A stretch of DNA of 7,481 bases from Nitrososphaeraceae archaeon (GTDB lineage Archaea; Thermoproteota; Nitrososphaeria; Nitrososphaerales; Nitrososphaeraceae): NCBI GenBank assembly GCA_029240395.1, contig JAREAJ010000067.1, positions 1 through 7,481 of the forward strand, written 5' to 3'. Shown piece by piece: positions 1-6,153 of the stretch (the stretch's first letter is position 1; every line of letters starts with the position of its first letter). The translations under genes and the position numbers were made by a program. The notes beneath the pieces are model-generated. The model did not search any database. It worked only from the letters and a program-made list of their open reading frames with translations, and was not told the DNA's origin.

Positions 1-807
1 CTTCTTGACTCTGCCCGGCCTGTTCGTAAACACCACGACCTTGTCGCCTAAGCATACTGACTCAGATATATTGTGTGTCACAAACAAAATGGTTTTTCTG
101 GTCTTGGCCCATATTAGTTGCAGTTCCACTAATAATAGGTCTCTTGTCTGGGAGTCAAGCGCTGCAAATGGTTCGTCCATTAATAGTACTTCTGGATCCA
201 TTACCAGCGCCCTAGCAAGAGAAACCCTTTGCTTCATACCACCTGAGAGCTGGTATGTATATGCCTCTGCAAATTTCGTTAGTTGCATCATATCCAGGTA
301 GTGCATAGAAATTTCATGTCTCTTCTTTTTTTCAACTCCTGCAACTTTCAATCCAAACTGTACATTGTCTATTACCTTGAGCCATGGAAACAGTGCGTTA
401 TCCTGGAAAACCATTATTCTATCTGGACCAGGCTCAGTAACTCGTCTGCCGTTAAGAATAACTTCGCCCGTAGTCGGCCTATCTAGCCCTGCAATTATAT
501 TTAGCAAGGTTGATTTTCCGCAACCTGATGGCCCAACAAAACATATGAATTGACCCTCTTCTACACTGAGCCTCACATTTTCGATAGCTGCCATTAATCC
601 ATCAGGAGACTCAAATTCCGGTCGGGATGAAAATGACGAAGCTGGAGATGGATTGGAAGAGCCTGGTGAATAAGTTAGATTGGAAGGTTGAGGAGGACTA
701 GCGATGCTAGGATAGTGAGATGAACGCGAGTTTTTGAAGATGGAATTTGAGGATCTATTCGTAACTTCAAAGTATTTGGAGACATCTTTAATTTCCAGCT
801 TCGCCAA
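1..807 (-). CDS. ABC transporter ATP-binding protein, nitrate/sulfonate/taurine type (3' end outside window)
   Basis: Cytoplasmic ATPase subunit that would power an importer of the NrtD/SsuB/TauB family. It is read from a TTG at 805-807 for 269 codons to the window edge, so the C-terminus is missing. The start is chosen because a stop lies just upstream and the first residues, MAKLEIKDVSKYFEV, are the usual first beta strand of this family. Visible motifs are Walker A GPSGCGKST (residues 92-100), Q-loop with the family-typical FQDNALFPWL (134-143), signature LSGGMKQR (187-194), Walker B VLLMDEP (207-213), D-loop ALD, and the switch histidine in VTHN (243-246). Walker A normally sits near residue 40-48; here it is displaced by a Ser/Pro/Asn-rich insert at about residues 16-68. 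The permease and substrate-binding partners are not in the window, so the substrate is unknown. Family assignment is firm; nitrate versus sulfonate versus another anion cannot be decided. Confidence 0.93.
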   Translation of the reverse strand, partial: MAKLEIKDVSKYFEVTNRSSNSIFKNSRSSHYPSIASPPQPSNLTYSPGSSNPSPASSFSSRPEFESPDGLMAAIENVRLSVEEGQFICFVGPSGCGKSTLLNIIAGLDRPTTGEVILNGRRVTEPGPDRIMVFQDNALFPWLKVIDNVQFGLKVAGVEKKKRHEISMHYLDMMQLTKFAEAYTYQLSGGMKQRVSLARALVMDPEVLLMDEPFAALDSQTRDLLLVELQLIWAKTRKTILFVTHNISESVCLGDKVVVFTNRPGRVKK

Positions 808-840
808 ATTTCTTCCTTAGCAGTAGAATACTTCGTTCGA

Positions 841-847
841 ATATAAA
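841..847 (-). promoter_or_regulatory. TATA-like box before the ABC ATPase gene
   Basis: On the minus strand TTTATAT ends 33 bases before the TTG start at 807. This fits an archaeal TATA box with a start site some 25 bases downstream and a short leader. A second A/T-rich candidate (CATAAATAG) lies about 5-10 bases further upstream. The rest of the 248-base spacer up to trm1 shows no credible gene or RNA. This is position and composition only. Confidence 0.35.
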
Positions 848-1055
848 TTCTATTTATGCCAAATGATCGAGTCCTCAATCTTTTTCCTCGTGCTTATATG
901 CCGGCGATACAATATTGACTATTCGTTTTTCTTGAGCGTCATCAGAAGGCTAAATTTAGACGAATCTAGTCTCTTAGCATCATTTGGACTCGAGAGCTCA
1001 AAACCTAAAGATCAACAGTAATTAGTATGGCGCTGATAGTCATAACCGCTGTCCG

Positions 1056-2483
1056 CTATCCGCTAAAAAATGTCATTATTTCGTTTATCTTGCCTGCTGT
1101 CTTAAATCCCGTCGAGTTAAGCCCAGTGGGCGACGTTCTAAAGCCTGCTTTGGATAGGTTATCAATTATTGCCTCTAGAGAAGGTGGACCTATATTTAAT
1201 CTAGAAGCAATCTCATCGGAAGTAAAGTAGAATGGGATATCATCGTATTCGTCAATACATTTCGAAAGCAATCTTTGAACAGTATTTAGTTTCTTACACG
1301 CACGCTTCTCTTTTGCCTGCTCCCGTTCTGCATTTTGTGAAATTTCTTTAGTCTCCTCAGAACTATACTCCTTGCTGGGAGTCATTTCAATATCCTGATC
1401 TGCGGATTTATGCTTAGCAACGTTGGGTTTTAGCAAGTATGTTCTAGCCAACATTTCCCTGACGAAGTCCTTGTCATAGATTTTCCCGATCCACAACCAT
1501 CCAGCTGTTTTTATACTGGACGAACATTGCCCACACACCTCTGATCTATTATTTAGAGAAGAAGCTGTTCTATTGCCGCATCGAAAACAATGCTGTATAT
1601 ATCCTATATTATCAAAAACGCTATTTGCCATTTTGCTGCTTAGTACTGCCTGAACGTATATTCTTACATAGTGCATATTTGTGTGCGCAAATAAGGGGCG
1701 TATACCAATTCCTAATCTTGAAGACGTAAGGGCCATTAGGGACATAAGCAGCCGGAGGGCTAACTCATTTGAATACGGGTTACTAAGTGACATTCCATAA
1801 TACTTCCGCAAGCAAACGTCTGGATATTTACCGCATAATACAGCCGTGTCAGTTGCAGTAACAGAAACAAGTCCACCATTTTGCACTGATCTCATCACAC
1901 AATCAATGTAATTTGCGGGACTTCCAAATGGGTCTAAGTCGACTATCGTAAATCTTTGTTTGCTGTTGTTCTTGTTGCTCGATTTTTCTTCATTATTAAT
2001 TTGACGTGAAGCGGTGGCTGGTATGTCGTTCCCTTGTGCGGTTCCATTTAGCAAAAATTTACAGACATCATTTACAGAAAATAGGCATTTATCCTTGACC
2101 TGGTTAATGGCTGACGATTTTTTGGCAATTTCAACTGCAAGAGGATTGGCATCATTGAAATATATCTTGTCAATCCCCATTGCCTCTACGGCTATCCTGA
2201 GTCCTCTCGCTCCTGTTCCGCATAATGAGTCAGCCATCACTACTTCATTGCCTTGATGCTTACGATTATTTTTGCTGTTGTAGAACCCAACATTTGGGTT
2301 TGACAAAAAGGAGCTGTATGCAATTACGGAAATGTCTCGATTAAATTCTGCCGCCGAATTGAAAAATACGGGATCTCGCTTTGTAGCCACAGTGCTCTGA
2401 AGGGACGCGGGTGGAACCAATATCTTTGTTCTTCCCTCAACAACAAGAGCCAATTCAGATAATCCAGTGGCTGGTATCGACAT
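1056..2483 (-). CDS. trm1: tRNA (guanine(26)-N(2))-dimethyltransferase Trm1
   Basis: SAM-dependent enzyme that methylates N2 of G26, at the D-stem/anticodon-stem junction of tRNAs, to m2G/m2,2G. Residue numbers are for the 475-residue product from the ATG at 2481-2483; an in-frame TTG at 2496-2498 would add five residues. Motifs include VFFNSAAEFNRD (about 39-50), SAM-binding motif I ADSLCGTGARGLR (84-96), the catalytic Trm1 signature DLDPFGSP (182-189), LCGKYPDVCLRKY (216-228), and two Cys pairs C299/C302 and C317/C320 typical of the Trm1 zinc site. The C-terminal domain has FYFTSDEIASRL and GFKTAG. It is longer than usual archaeal Trm1 (roughly 380 residues) because of a polar Asn/Lys/Ser insert just before DLDPFGSP (about 147-177) and a charged Glu/Lys linker (about 357-398). 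The gene stands alone, divergent from the RNase HII gene. Confidence 0.95.
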   Translation of the reverse strand: MSIPATGLSELALVVEGRTKILVPPASLQSTVATKRDPVFFNSAAEFNRDISVIAYSSFLSNPNVGFYNSKNNRKHQGNEVVMADSLCGTGARGLRIAVEAMGIDKIYFNDANPLAVEIAKKSSAINQVKDKCLFSVNDVCKFLLNGTAQGNDIPATASRQINNEEKSSNKNNSKQRFTIVDLDPFGSPANYIDCVMRSVQNGGLVSVTATDTAVLCGKYPDVCLRKYYGMSLSNPYSNELALRLLMSLMALTSSRLGIGIRPLFAHTNMHYVRIYVQAVLSSKMANSVFDNIGYIQHCFRCGNRTASSLNNRSEVCGQCSSSIKTAGWLWIGKIYDKDFVREMLARTYLLKPNVAKHKSADQDIEMTPSKEYSSEETKEISQNAEREQAKEKRACKKLNTVQRLLSKCIDEYDDIPFYFTSDEIASRLNIGPPSLEAIIDNLSKAGFRTSPTGLNSTGFKTAGKINEIMTFFSG

Positions 2484-2497
2484 CGCTTGCGATCTCA

Positions 2498-2537
2498 ATT
2501 AGTTCCATGTGTTATCCAATATATTATATTAGTTCCA
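2498..2537. repeat. 10-base direct repeat ATTAGTTCCA, two copies 30 bases apart
   Basis: Perfect copies occur at 2498-2507 and 2528-2537 in the trm1/rnhB divergent spacer, one on each side of the trm1 TATA-like box. The centre-to-centre distance of 30 bases is about three helical turns, so both copies would face the same side of the DNA. It could be a regulator site or chance. Confidence 0.4.
2517..2528 (-). promoter_or_regulatory. TATA-like box for trm1
   Basis: The minus strand carries an uninterrupted A/T run (TATAATATATT-type) centred about 40 bases upstream of the trm1 ATG at 2483, the spacing expected for an archaeal TATA box plus a short leader. It is bracketed by two copies of ATTAGTTCCA (2498-2507 and 2528-2537). 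Assignment rests on position and composition only. Confidence 0.45.
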
Positions 2538-2638
2538 AGGTTACAGTTTATGCTAAGGACAATAATAGGAAAGCAAAGCAGAAACGATAATAATCAGTTG
2601 TTCCTTACACACGTAGCACCAAAAATCGTGTTTAGTCG

Positions 2639-3162
2639 ATGAGTTTCAACCGAAATATACCAACGGATAATAAAGCCGTGTCTCTTTCTAGAACCCTTAG
2701 CGATAGGGACGTCCTGATCGGTGGAGTTGACGAGGCAGGCCGAGGTTCTTTATTGGGTCCATTGGTTGTCGCCGGCGTGAGTATAAGAAGCAAAAATCTT
2801 ACGAAACTGCGCAGGGCCAGCATTCAGGACTCCAAAATGCTGTCAGTAAAGGCACGTCAGCGGTTCTTTGGCCAAATCGTTGAACTTGCTGAGCACATTT
2901 GTATTTTTAAATTAGAGACGAGGAGATCCATAAGATCCGCTCACAGTATGCAGAAATTGGCAGTGGATACCCGTGTGACACAAAAACAATGAAATTCATT
3001 ACAGACTGGATAGCCGATAATGACTCGGCTCCATATTTTGCAAGAAAATCTTGGAAGCCTCTTAAGAATATACTAAAAGACAACGAGAGTGTTAGATTTG
3101 AAAATATATCAAGAGAAAAAATATTATCTAATGTTACCACGACTGTAAGTAGCATGAATTAG
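2639..3162 (+). pseudogene. rnhB: RNase HII gene with internal deletion and frame change
   Basis: RNase HII cuts RNA:DNA hybrids and single ribonucleotides in DNA. The N-terminal part (ATG at 2639) carries the family hallmark GGVDEAGRGSLLGPLVVAGV (D31, E32 of the catalytic set) and the DSK motif (SIQDSKMLSV), and runs to about residue 92 (AEHICIFKL). The C-terminal part resumes two bases out of frame at 2911-2916, reading RDEEIHKIRSQYAEIGSGYP, then PYFARKSWKPLKNI, and ends at TAG 3160-3162. The junction is at about 2905-2916. By recollected comparison with intact archaeal RNase HII, about 80 residues (roughly 250 bases) are missing between these parts. They include the NE-rich helix, the VYxD strand and the HKAD segment with the other two catalytic aspartates, and the AASIxAK motif. 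The first frame alone stops at 2992 with an unrelated tail. As read, the gene cannot make active enzyme. A true deletion and an assembly or clone deletion both fit. Confidence 0.9.
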
Positions 3163-3813
3163 AGCATGGTCCTTATCAAAGGGATCAAGGTTGATCGTTT
3201 GATTGATATGAAAATTGTTTTTTCTTAATTTCTCTGATTCCCTGACTACGACTGAGTGTGGGCTCATTGTCACGTCTATACTCCTAGTCTTTATAACTAT
3301 TAGCAGAATCCCTTCATTTTTAAGAAAGTTATTGCAATTCTTGATGGCGATTTCTGTTTGGTCTGACTGGGCAATATCGCAATAAACAAGATCAACATTT
3401 CCAAAGACCGAGAAATAGGATTCAGGTCTCCGGGCATCTTGAATTATAGGAATCACATTTTTTCTCTTGGATGCTACATTCTCAATTAATTCTCTTGCCA
3501 CTCTCACCGCGGGTTCAACAGCAAAAACCAAACCCTTATTTCCTACCAGATCGGAGACATGACTTACTGTTGTACCAGTAGATGCACCTAGGTAGAGAAC
3601 CTTGTCGCCGTAATTTAAAGGAAAATCTCTTAATCCTTTCCTCATAGCAGCCGAGAGCTTGCTTCTGAATGGATCCCAAATTCTGTATTCTTCATCGTCT
3701 AATTTAACTAGTTTCTCCCCGTACACTGTTAGACCTCTGACTAGGTTCGGGGTAGCGTATTCTCTGATTCCATTTACCTTGATCTGCTTTACTTCGGAAC
3801 GACTCTGGCTCAC
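3124..3813 (-). CDS. flpA: Fibrillarin-like rRNA/tRNA 2'-O-methyltransferase
   Basis: Catalytic subunit of the archaeal box C/D ribonucleoprotein, transferring methyl from SAM to ribose 2'-OH at guide-RNA-selected sites in rRNA and tRNA. It has 229 residues, a normal length for archaeal fibrillarin, which lacks the eukaryotic Gly/Arg domain. The start is GTG at 3811-3813; a short N-terminal domain leads into NLVRGLTVYGEKLV. The SAM-binding loop is YLGASTGTTVSH (74-85), the acidic ribose-binding residue is E100 (FAVEP), DARRP is at 126-130, and DIAQSDQTEIAIKN (146-159) and IKTRSID (174-180) contain the conserved Asp and Lys of the family active site. It lies downstream of nop5 on the same strand with a 210-base gap, wider than the tight nop5-fib spacing common in archaea. 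Its 3' end overlaps the RNase HII pseudogene tail by 39 bases in convergent orientation. Confidence 0.97.
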   Translation of the reverse strand: MSQSRSEVKQIKVNGIREYATPNLVRGLTVYGEKLVKLDDEEYRIWDPFRSKLSAAMRKGLRDFPLNYGDKVLYLGASTGTTVSHVSDLVGNKGLVFAVEPAVRVARELIENVASKRKNVIPIIQDARRPESYFSVFGNVDLVYCDIAQSDQTEIAIKNCNNFLKNEGILLIVIKTRSIDVTMSPHSVVVRESEKLRKNNFHINQTINLDPFDKDHALIHATYSRGNIR

Positions 3814-3871
3814 CTAATAACCATCTTGCGTTATGAATAATGTTAGTTAGTTTTGAATCTTTTGAAATCCT

Positions 3872-3891
3872 TAACCTGGCGCTGCAGGTTA
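3872..3891. repeat. Perfect 7-bp stem-loop in the nop5-fibrillarin spacer
   Basis: TAACCTG (3872-3878) and CAGGTTA (3885-3891) are perfect inverted copies around a 6-base loop. It lies between nop5 and the fibrillarin start. No T-run follows it on the minus strand, so it is not an obvious terminator; an RNA-processing or folding element is possible. Confidence 0.4.
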
Positions 3892-4020
3892 CGGTTTTCG
3901 AGCTCTTTTAGCTTGTCTTCTTTCCGTGCTCTCTATTACACCGCTGTGCCACCTTAAACTCATCCTCGCCTGCACCGAAAGTCTATCTGAACAGAGCATA
4001 GGTCCTGTAACCTGACGCAT
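3889..4020 (-). CDS. Possible 43-residue small ORF between nop5 and fibrillarin
   Basis: An ATG at 4018-4020 lies three bases after the nop5 stop and opens a 43-codon frame ending at TAA 3889-3891. The product would be Arg-rich, especially in its last 15 residues, with no motif I recognise. Its tight spacing to nop5 would suit translation from the same message. No clear Shine-Dalgarno sequence precedes it, and it overlaps two other short open frames in the same spacer, so it may be chance or the remains of a decayed gene. Confidence 0.2.
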   Translation of the reverse strand: MRQVTGPMLCSDRLSVQARMSLRWHSGVIESTERRQAKRARKP

Positions 4021-4023
4021 ATT

Positions 4024-5478
4024 TCAGAATCTTTTTTTGAACTTCTTTTTGTAGTATTTCTTGTCCCTTTGATTAGGTCTGTCAGCTTTCCAGTCCTTCG
4101 ATGGCTGATGATGATGTTGCTGCTGTTCCCTATCAAAAGAACGTCCTTGACTACGACTTTCTTCATTTCGCTGTCCTTGCATCCCTTGGGGACGCCGATA
4201 ATCTTGGAACCCTCTACGCTGCTGCCCAAACTGACGTGACTTGCGTTTCCAAGGGCGCTCCTTTTGTCGGCCACCCCTTGGGCCAAAGTCTTTGCGCCTG
4301 AGTGTGTGCTCTTGCGACTTTCTAAGTCTCTCGTCTTCACTGGGAGGGAGTTTGTTTTTTTCCTGAATTTCGAGTATCCGTTTCTTTAGTTTATCAGCAA
4401 TTATGGGATCCCTTTCTGCATGCCGGTATGCATCAATTCTAGCAGCTATTGCGACTTTGGCAGCAACTGCTCTAGCTATTTTACCCCTCTGCCATTTTGG
4501 AGCCGCGTGAATCAAAGGATGTTGGAATAGCATACCATGCTTGGGGGGGTTTGCGCCGGTTTTTAAAGAACGAAATAGAGCCTTTTCTGCGCCAAGGATC
4601 TGAATGGTACTAGCAGGGAGCGTTGCTAGCCTCTGTAAGCTTCCTGCTTTTGCAATCATCCTAGCCCCAACTGAGGCCGTGAGTAACTCCTTGACGTTGG
4701 GGGCTACAACATCCATGGTTGTTTCAATATTATTAGCTAAATTGTCCCTAAGCTCAGATTGTTCAATCACTTGGTCGGCTAATTCTTTGACAATCCTAAG
4801 GTTTTCATCGGTTATGTCGCCTCCCTTGCTTCTGTGAAGACCGCCAAGAATAATTTCGGACTTTTTTTCTTGTATGCCTGCCTCTTCAAGTATCTTATTT
4901 GTTATACCATGCCGAGTCCCTGCAGAACTGACAATTTTAGCATAAGCAGTCAGGCTTTGCACAAGATGGTCAAGTTCGGGGAAATGGAGTCCGTACCACT
5001 CACGCATTCTAGCCGCCAAAATATTGATTATCTTGTCTAACTCATCGAGGGCATTGATGGCTTGAGTCACATGCAGATCAAGTCTTCCGGATGCTTCTTT
5101 TACGCGGGATGATGATATGCTTATAGCGAAATCTCTTAGCTCTTGAATCGCAGTCCCTTCGTCGGCGGACAGACCGCATTTTACTGAAAGCGAAGCTACA
5201 TCTTTTCTTATCTCCTGTTGCTGCTCAGCCGACATCAGATCCGCTGTCAGTCCTAAGCCTATTAGGATAGAGCGAAGGTGGTCGTCGTTCACAACAACCC
5301 TTTCAAAACCTCTCAGACGATTTTCAATTCCATTAATTTCGTCTGGAAGCTCATTTGCTCGAATGAGACTGTAAGCTTCAACAGGTTTGCTGAATCTTTT
5401 AGAAAAGACGCTTTTACCTTCCTCATTCAAAACACATATCCCTAATTCAATTAATATAACCGAACAAACGCTCGACAT
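4024..5478 (-). CDS. nop5: Nop5/Nop56/Nop58 box C/D RNP scaffold protein
   Basis: Scaffold of the C/D methylation particle: the N-terminal domain binds fibrillarin, a coiled coil dimerises, and the Nop domain binds guide RNA with L7Ae. It has 484 residues from the ATG at 5476-5478. Visible parts are an N-terminal domain (about 1-120), a coiled-coil region (about 125-255) containing REWYGLHFPELDHLV (159-173), and a C-terminal Nop domain with VGARMIAKAGSLQRLATLPA (270-289), STIQILGAEKALFRSLKTG (290-308), PKHGMLFQHPLI (312-323) and RGKIARAVAAKVAIAARID (331-349). From about residue 395 the protein continues as a low-complexity tail rich in Arg, Gln, Gly, Lys and His (RGG, QQQHHHQ, YYKKKFKKRF). 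That is longer than the short Lys-rich tails usual in archaeal Nop5. Fibrillarin follows on the same strand. TTTTTTAA around 5511-5518 is a weak TATA candidate. Confidence 0.97.
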   Translation of the reverse strand: MSSVCSVILIELGICVLNEEGKSVFSKRFSKPVEAYSLIRANELPDEINGIENRLRGFERVVVNDDHLRSILIGLGLTADLMSAEQQQEIRKDVASLSVKCGLSADEGTAIQELRDFAISISSSRVKEASGRLDLHVTQAINALDELDKIINILAARMREWYGLHFPELDHLVQSLTAYAKIVSSAGTRHGITNKILEEAGIQEKKSEIILGGLHRSKGGDITDENLRIVKELADQVIEQSELRDNLANNIETTMDVVAPNVKELLTASVGARMIAKAGSLQRLATLPASTIQILGAEKALFRSLKTGANPPKHGMLFQHPLIHAAPKWQRGKIARAVAAKVAIAARIDAYRHAERDPIIADKLKKRILEIQEKNKLPPSEDERLRKSQEHTLRRKDFGPRGGRQKERPWKRKSRQFGQQRRGFQDYRRPQGMQGQRNEESRSQGRSFDREQQQHHHQPSKDWKADRPNQRDKKYYKKKFKKRF

Positions 5479-5534
5479 ATAATATTACTAGCAGAGGTTA
5501 CACAGCGCCATTAAAAAAGGTAGCATTTTGTTGC

Positions 5535-5565
5535 CTATTCCTTTTTGGGATGAAACAAGGAATAG
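5535..5565. repeat. Perfect 9-bp inverted repeat upstream of nop5
   Basis: CTATTCCTT (5535-5543) and AAGGAATAG (5557-5565) are exact inverted copies with a 13-base loop. It sits 57 bases before the nop5 start in the 270-base spacer behind the PqqD-like gene. On the minus strand a run of six T follows about 20 bases later, so it could end the PqqD-like transcript, or be an operator or leader hairpin for nop5. The rest of the spacer shows only ORFs under 30 codons. Confidence 0.45.
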
Positions 5566-5748
5566 AGGTGCAAACCAACATGGTGTAACGGAATACTGTG
5601 TCATGTCCCAAAAACAATTTTGCCAGTTAGTAGCCAGAGAATCTAAAGATAATACAGTCTAGTTGACCTTCGCTGTTATCTACGCCTTATAGCAGCCATT
5701 AAGGAGAGAGAATATCTCACATACGTTGTTCTGCCATCATGCTGGGCC

Positions 5749-6063
5749 CTATCGCGAAATAGAGGAGTTTAACTTTACCTTTTTGAGTTTGATTATCGAT
5801 ACATCGTTGAGCTGCGATAACATTTCGAATAATGATCTCTTTACGTTCGTCTCATTGTCGTTTGAAATACGCAAGACTTCATGTAATAGATCTTGAAAGC
5901 TGATGCCGTTACACATGCTCCACAATGAGACAGCTGTATCATTTACGCGATATGCTTCGCCCTTGAAATTTATAAGCAGCGGCGTCCCATCCTCGTCATT
6001 GTCTACCTCGCCCTGGCGCAGAATAAGTGTGTCCTCTTCAATCTCCTTTGTCTTTGGAAACAT
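5749..6063 (-). CDS. PqqD-like small protein (RiPP-recognition fold)
   Basis: A 104-residue protein resembling the PqqD family (coenzyme PQQ synthesis protein D-like). In characterised systems these bind a precursor peptide and deliver it to a radical SAM or other modifying enzyme. The match is the pattern GTPLLINFKGEAYRVNDTAV (26-45), then SLWSMCNG, a helical stretch, and a final helix-strand NVKRSLFEMLSQLNDVSIIKL (73-93, given here as its key positions), equivalent to the family's LLD..G..Y.LN.TA..IW..L.G and V...L..L...GLI. The N-terminus is acidic and the last 12 residues are basic. The start at ATG 6061-6063 is supported by GGGTGA four bases upstream. No radical SAM enzyme or clear precursor is in the window, so the partner is unknown. 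Many archaeal orphan PqqD-like proteins have no known role. Confidence 0.75.
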   Translation of the reverse strand: MFPKTKEIEEDTLILRQGEVDNDEDGTPLLINFKGEAYRVNDTAVSLWSMCNGISFQDLLHEVLRISNDNETNVKRSLFEMLSQLNDVSIIKLKKVKLNSSISR

Positions 6064-6067
6064 GTTC

Positions 6068-6073
6068 TCACCC
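6068..6073 (-). promoter_or_regulatory. Ribosome binding site of the PqqD-like gene
   Basis: GGGTGA on the minus strand, four bases before the ATG at 6063, matches the complement of the archaeal 16S rRNA 3' end (GGAGGTGAT). It is the clearest Shine-Dalgarno sequence in the window and fixes this start. Confidence 0.55.
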
Positions 6074-6122
6074 GATTACTAGTGAACTGCCCGGTGTCTA
6101 ATATTCATTGCTACACCAATTG

Positions 6123-6138
6123 TTGATAGATTTATCAA
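6123..6138. repeat. Perfect inverted repeat TTGATA-N4-TATCAA
   Basis: TTGATA (6123-6128), four bases, TATCAA (6133-6138). It is about 60 bases upstream of the PqqD-like start in the divergent spacer, and one base from a second palindrome at 6140-6153. It is shaped like a dimeric regulator site. Confidence 0.5.
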
Positions 6139-6139
6139 G

Positions 6140-6153
6140 ATAGTACCTACTAT
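6140..6153. repeat. Perfect inverted repeat ATAGTA-CC-TACTAT
   Basis: ATAGTA (6140-6145), CC, TACTAT (6148-6153). It directly follows the palindrome at 6123-6138 and differs from it in sequence, so the pair is not a simple duplication. Together they fill 31 bases between the divergent PqqD-like and JAMM genes. Confidence 0.5.

Noticed and set aside
675..878. 67-residue minus-strand frame at the 5' end of the ABC ATPase gene
   Set aside because: It runs out of frame over the Ser/Pro-rich insert and has no motif; the ATPase frame has a canonical N-terminus.
920..1010. C/D-box guide RNA candidate (ATGATGC and CTGATGA on the minus strand) in the trm1/ABC spacer
   Set aside because: The boxes overlap wrongly with the D-like CTGA and there is no properly spaced C-D'-C'-D order.
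2014..2256. 80-residue plus-strand frame inside trm1
   Set aside because: It is antisense to the conserved Trm1 SAM-binding region and has no family pattern or promoter.
3880..3960. tRNA-like signal on the minus strand: TGGCACAGCGG fits the A-box pattern and GAGCTCGAAAAC loosely resembles a B-box
   Set aside because: No acceptor stem can be paired, the D-stem has a mismatch and no anticodon stem forms, so it is not a tRNA.
4101..4340. Open frames on both strands across the 3' part of nop5 (66 aa plus, 126 aa minus)
   Set aside because: They are shadows of the repetitive Arg/Gln/His codons of the Nop5 tail; the Nop5 frame is the one with family motifs.
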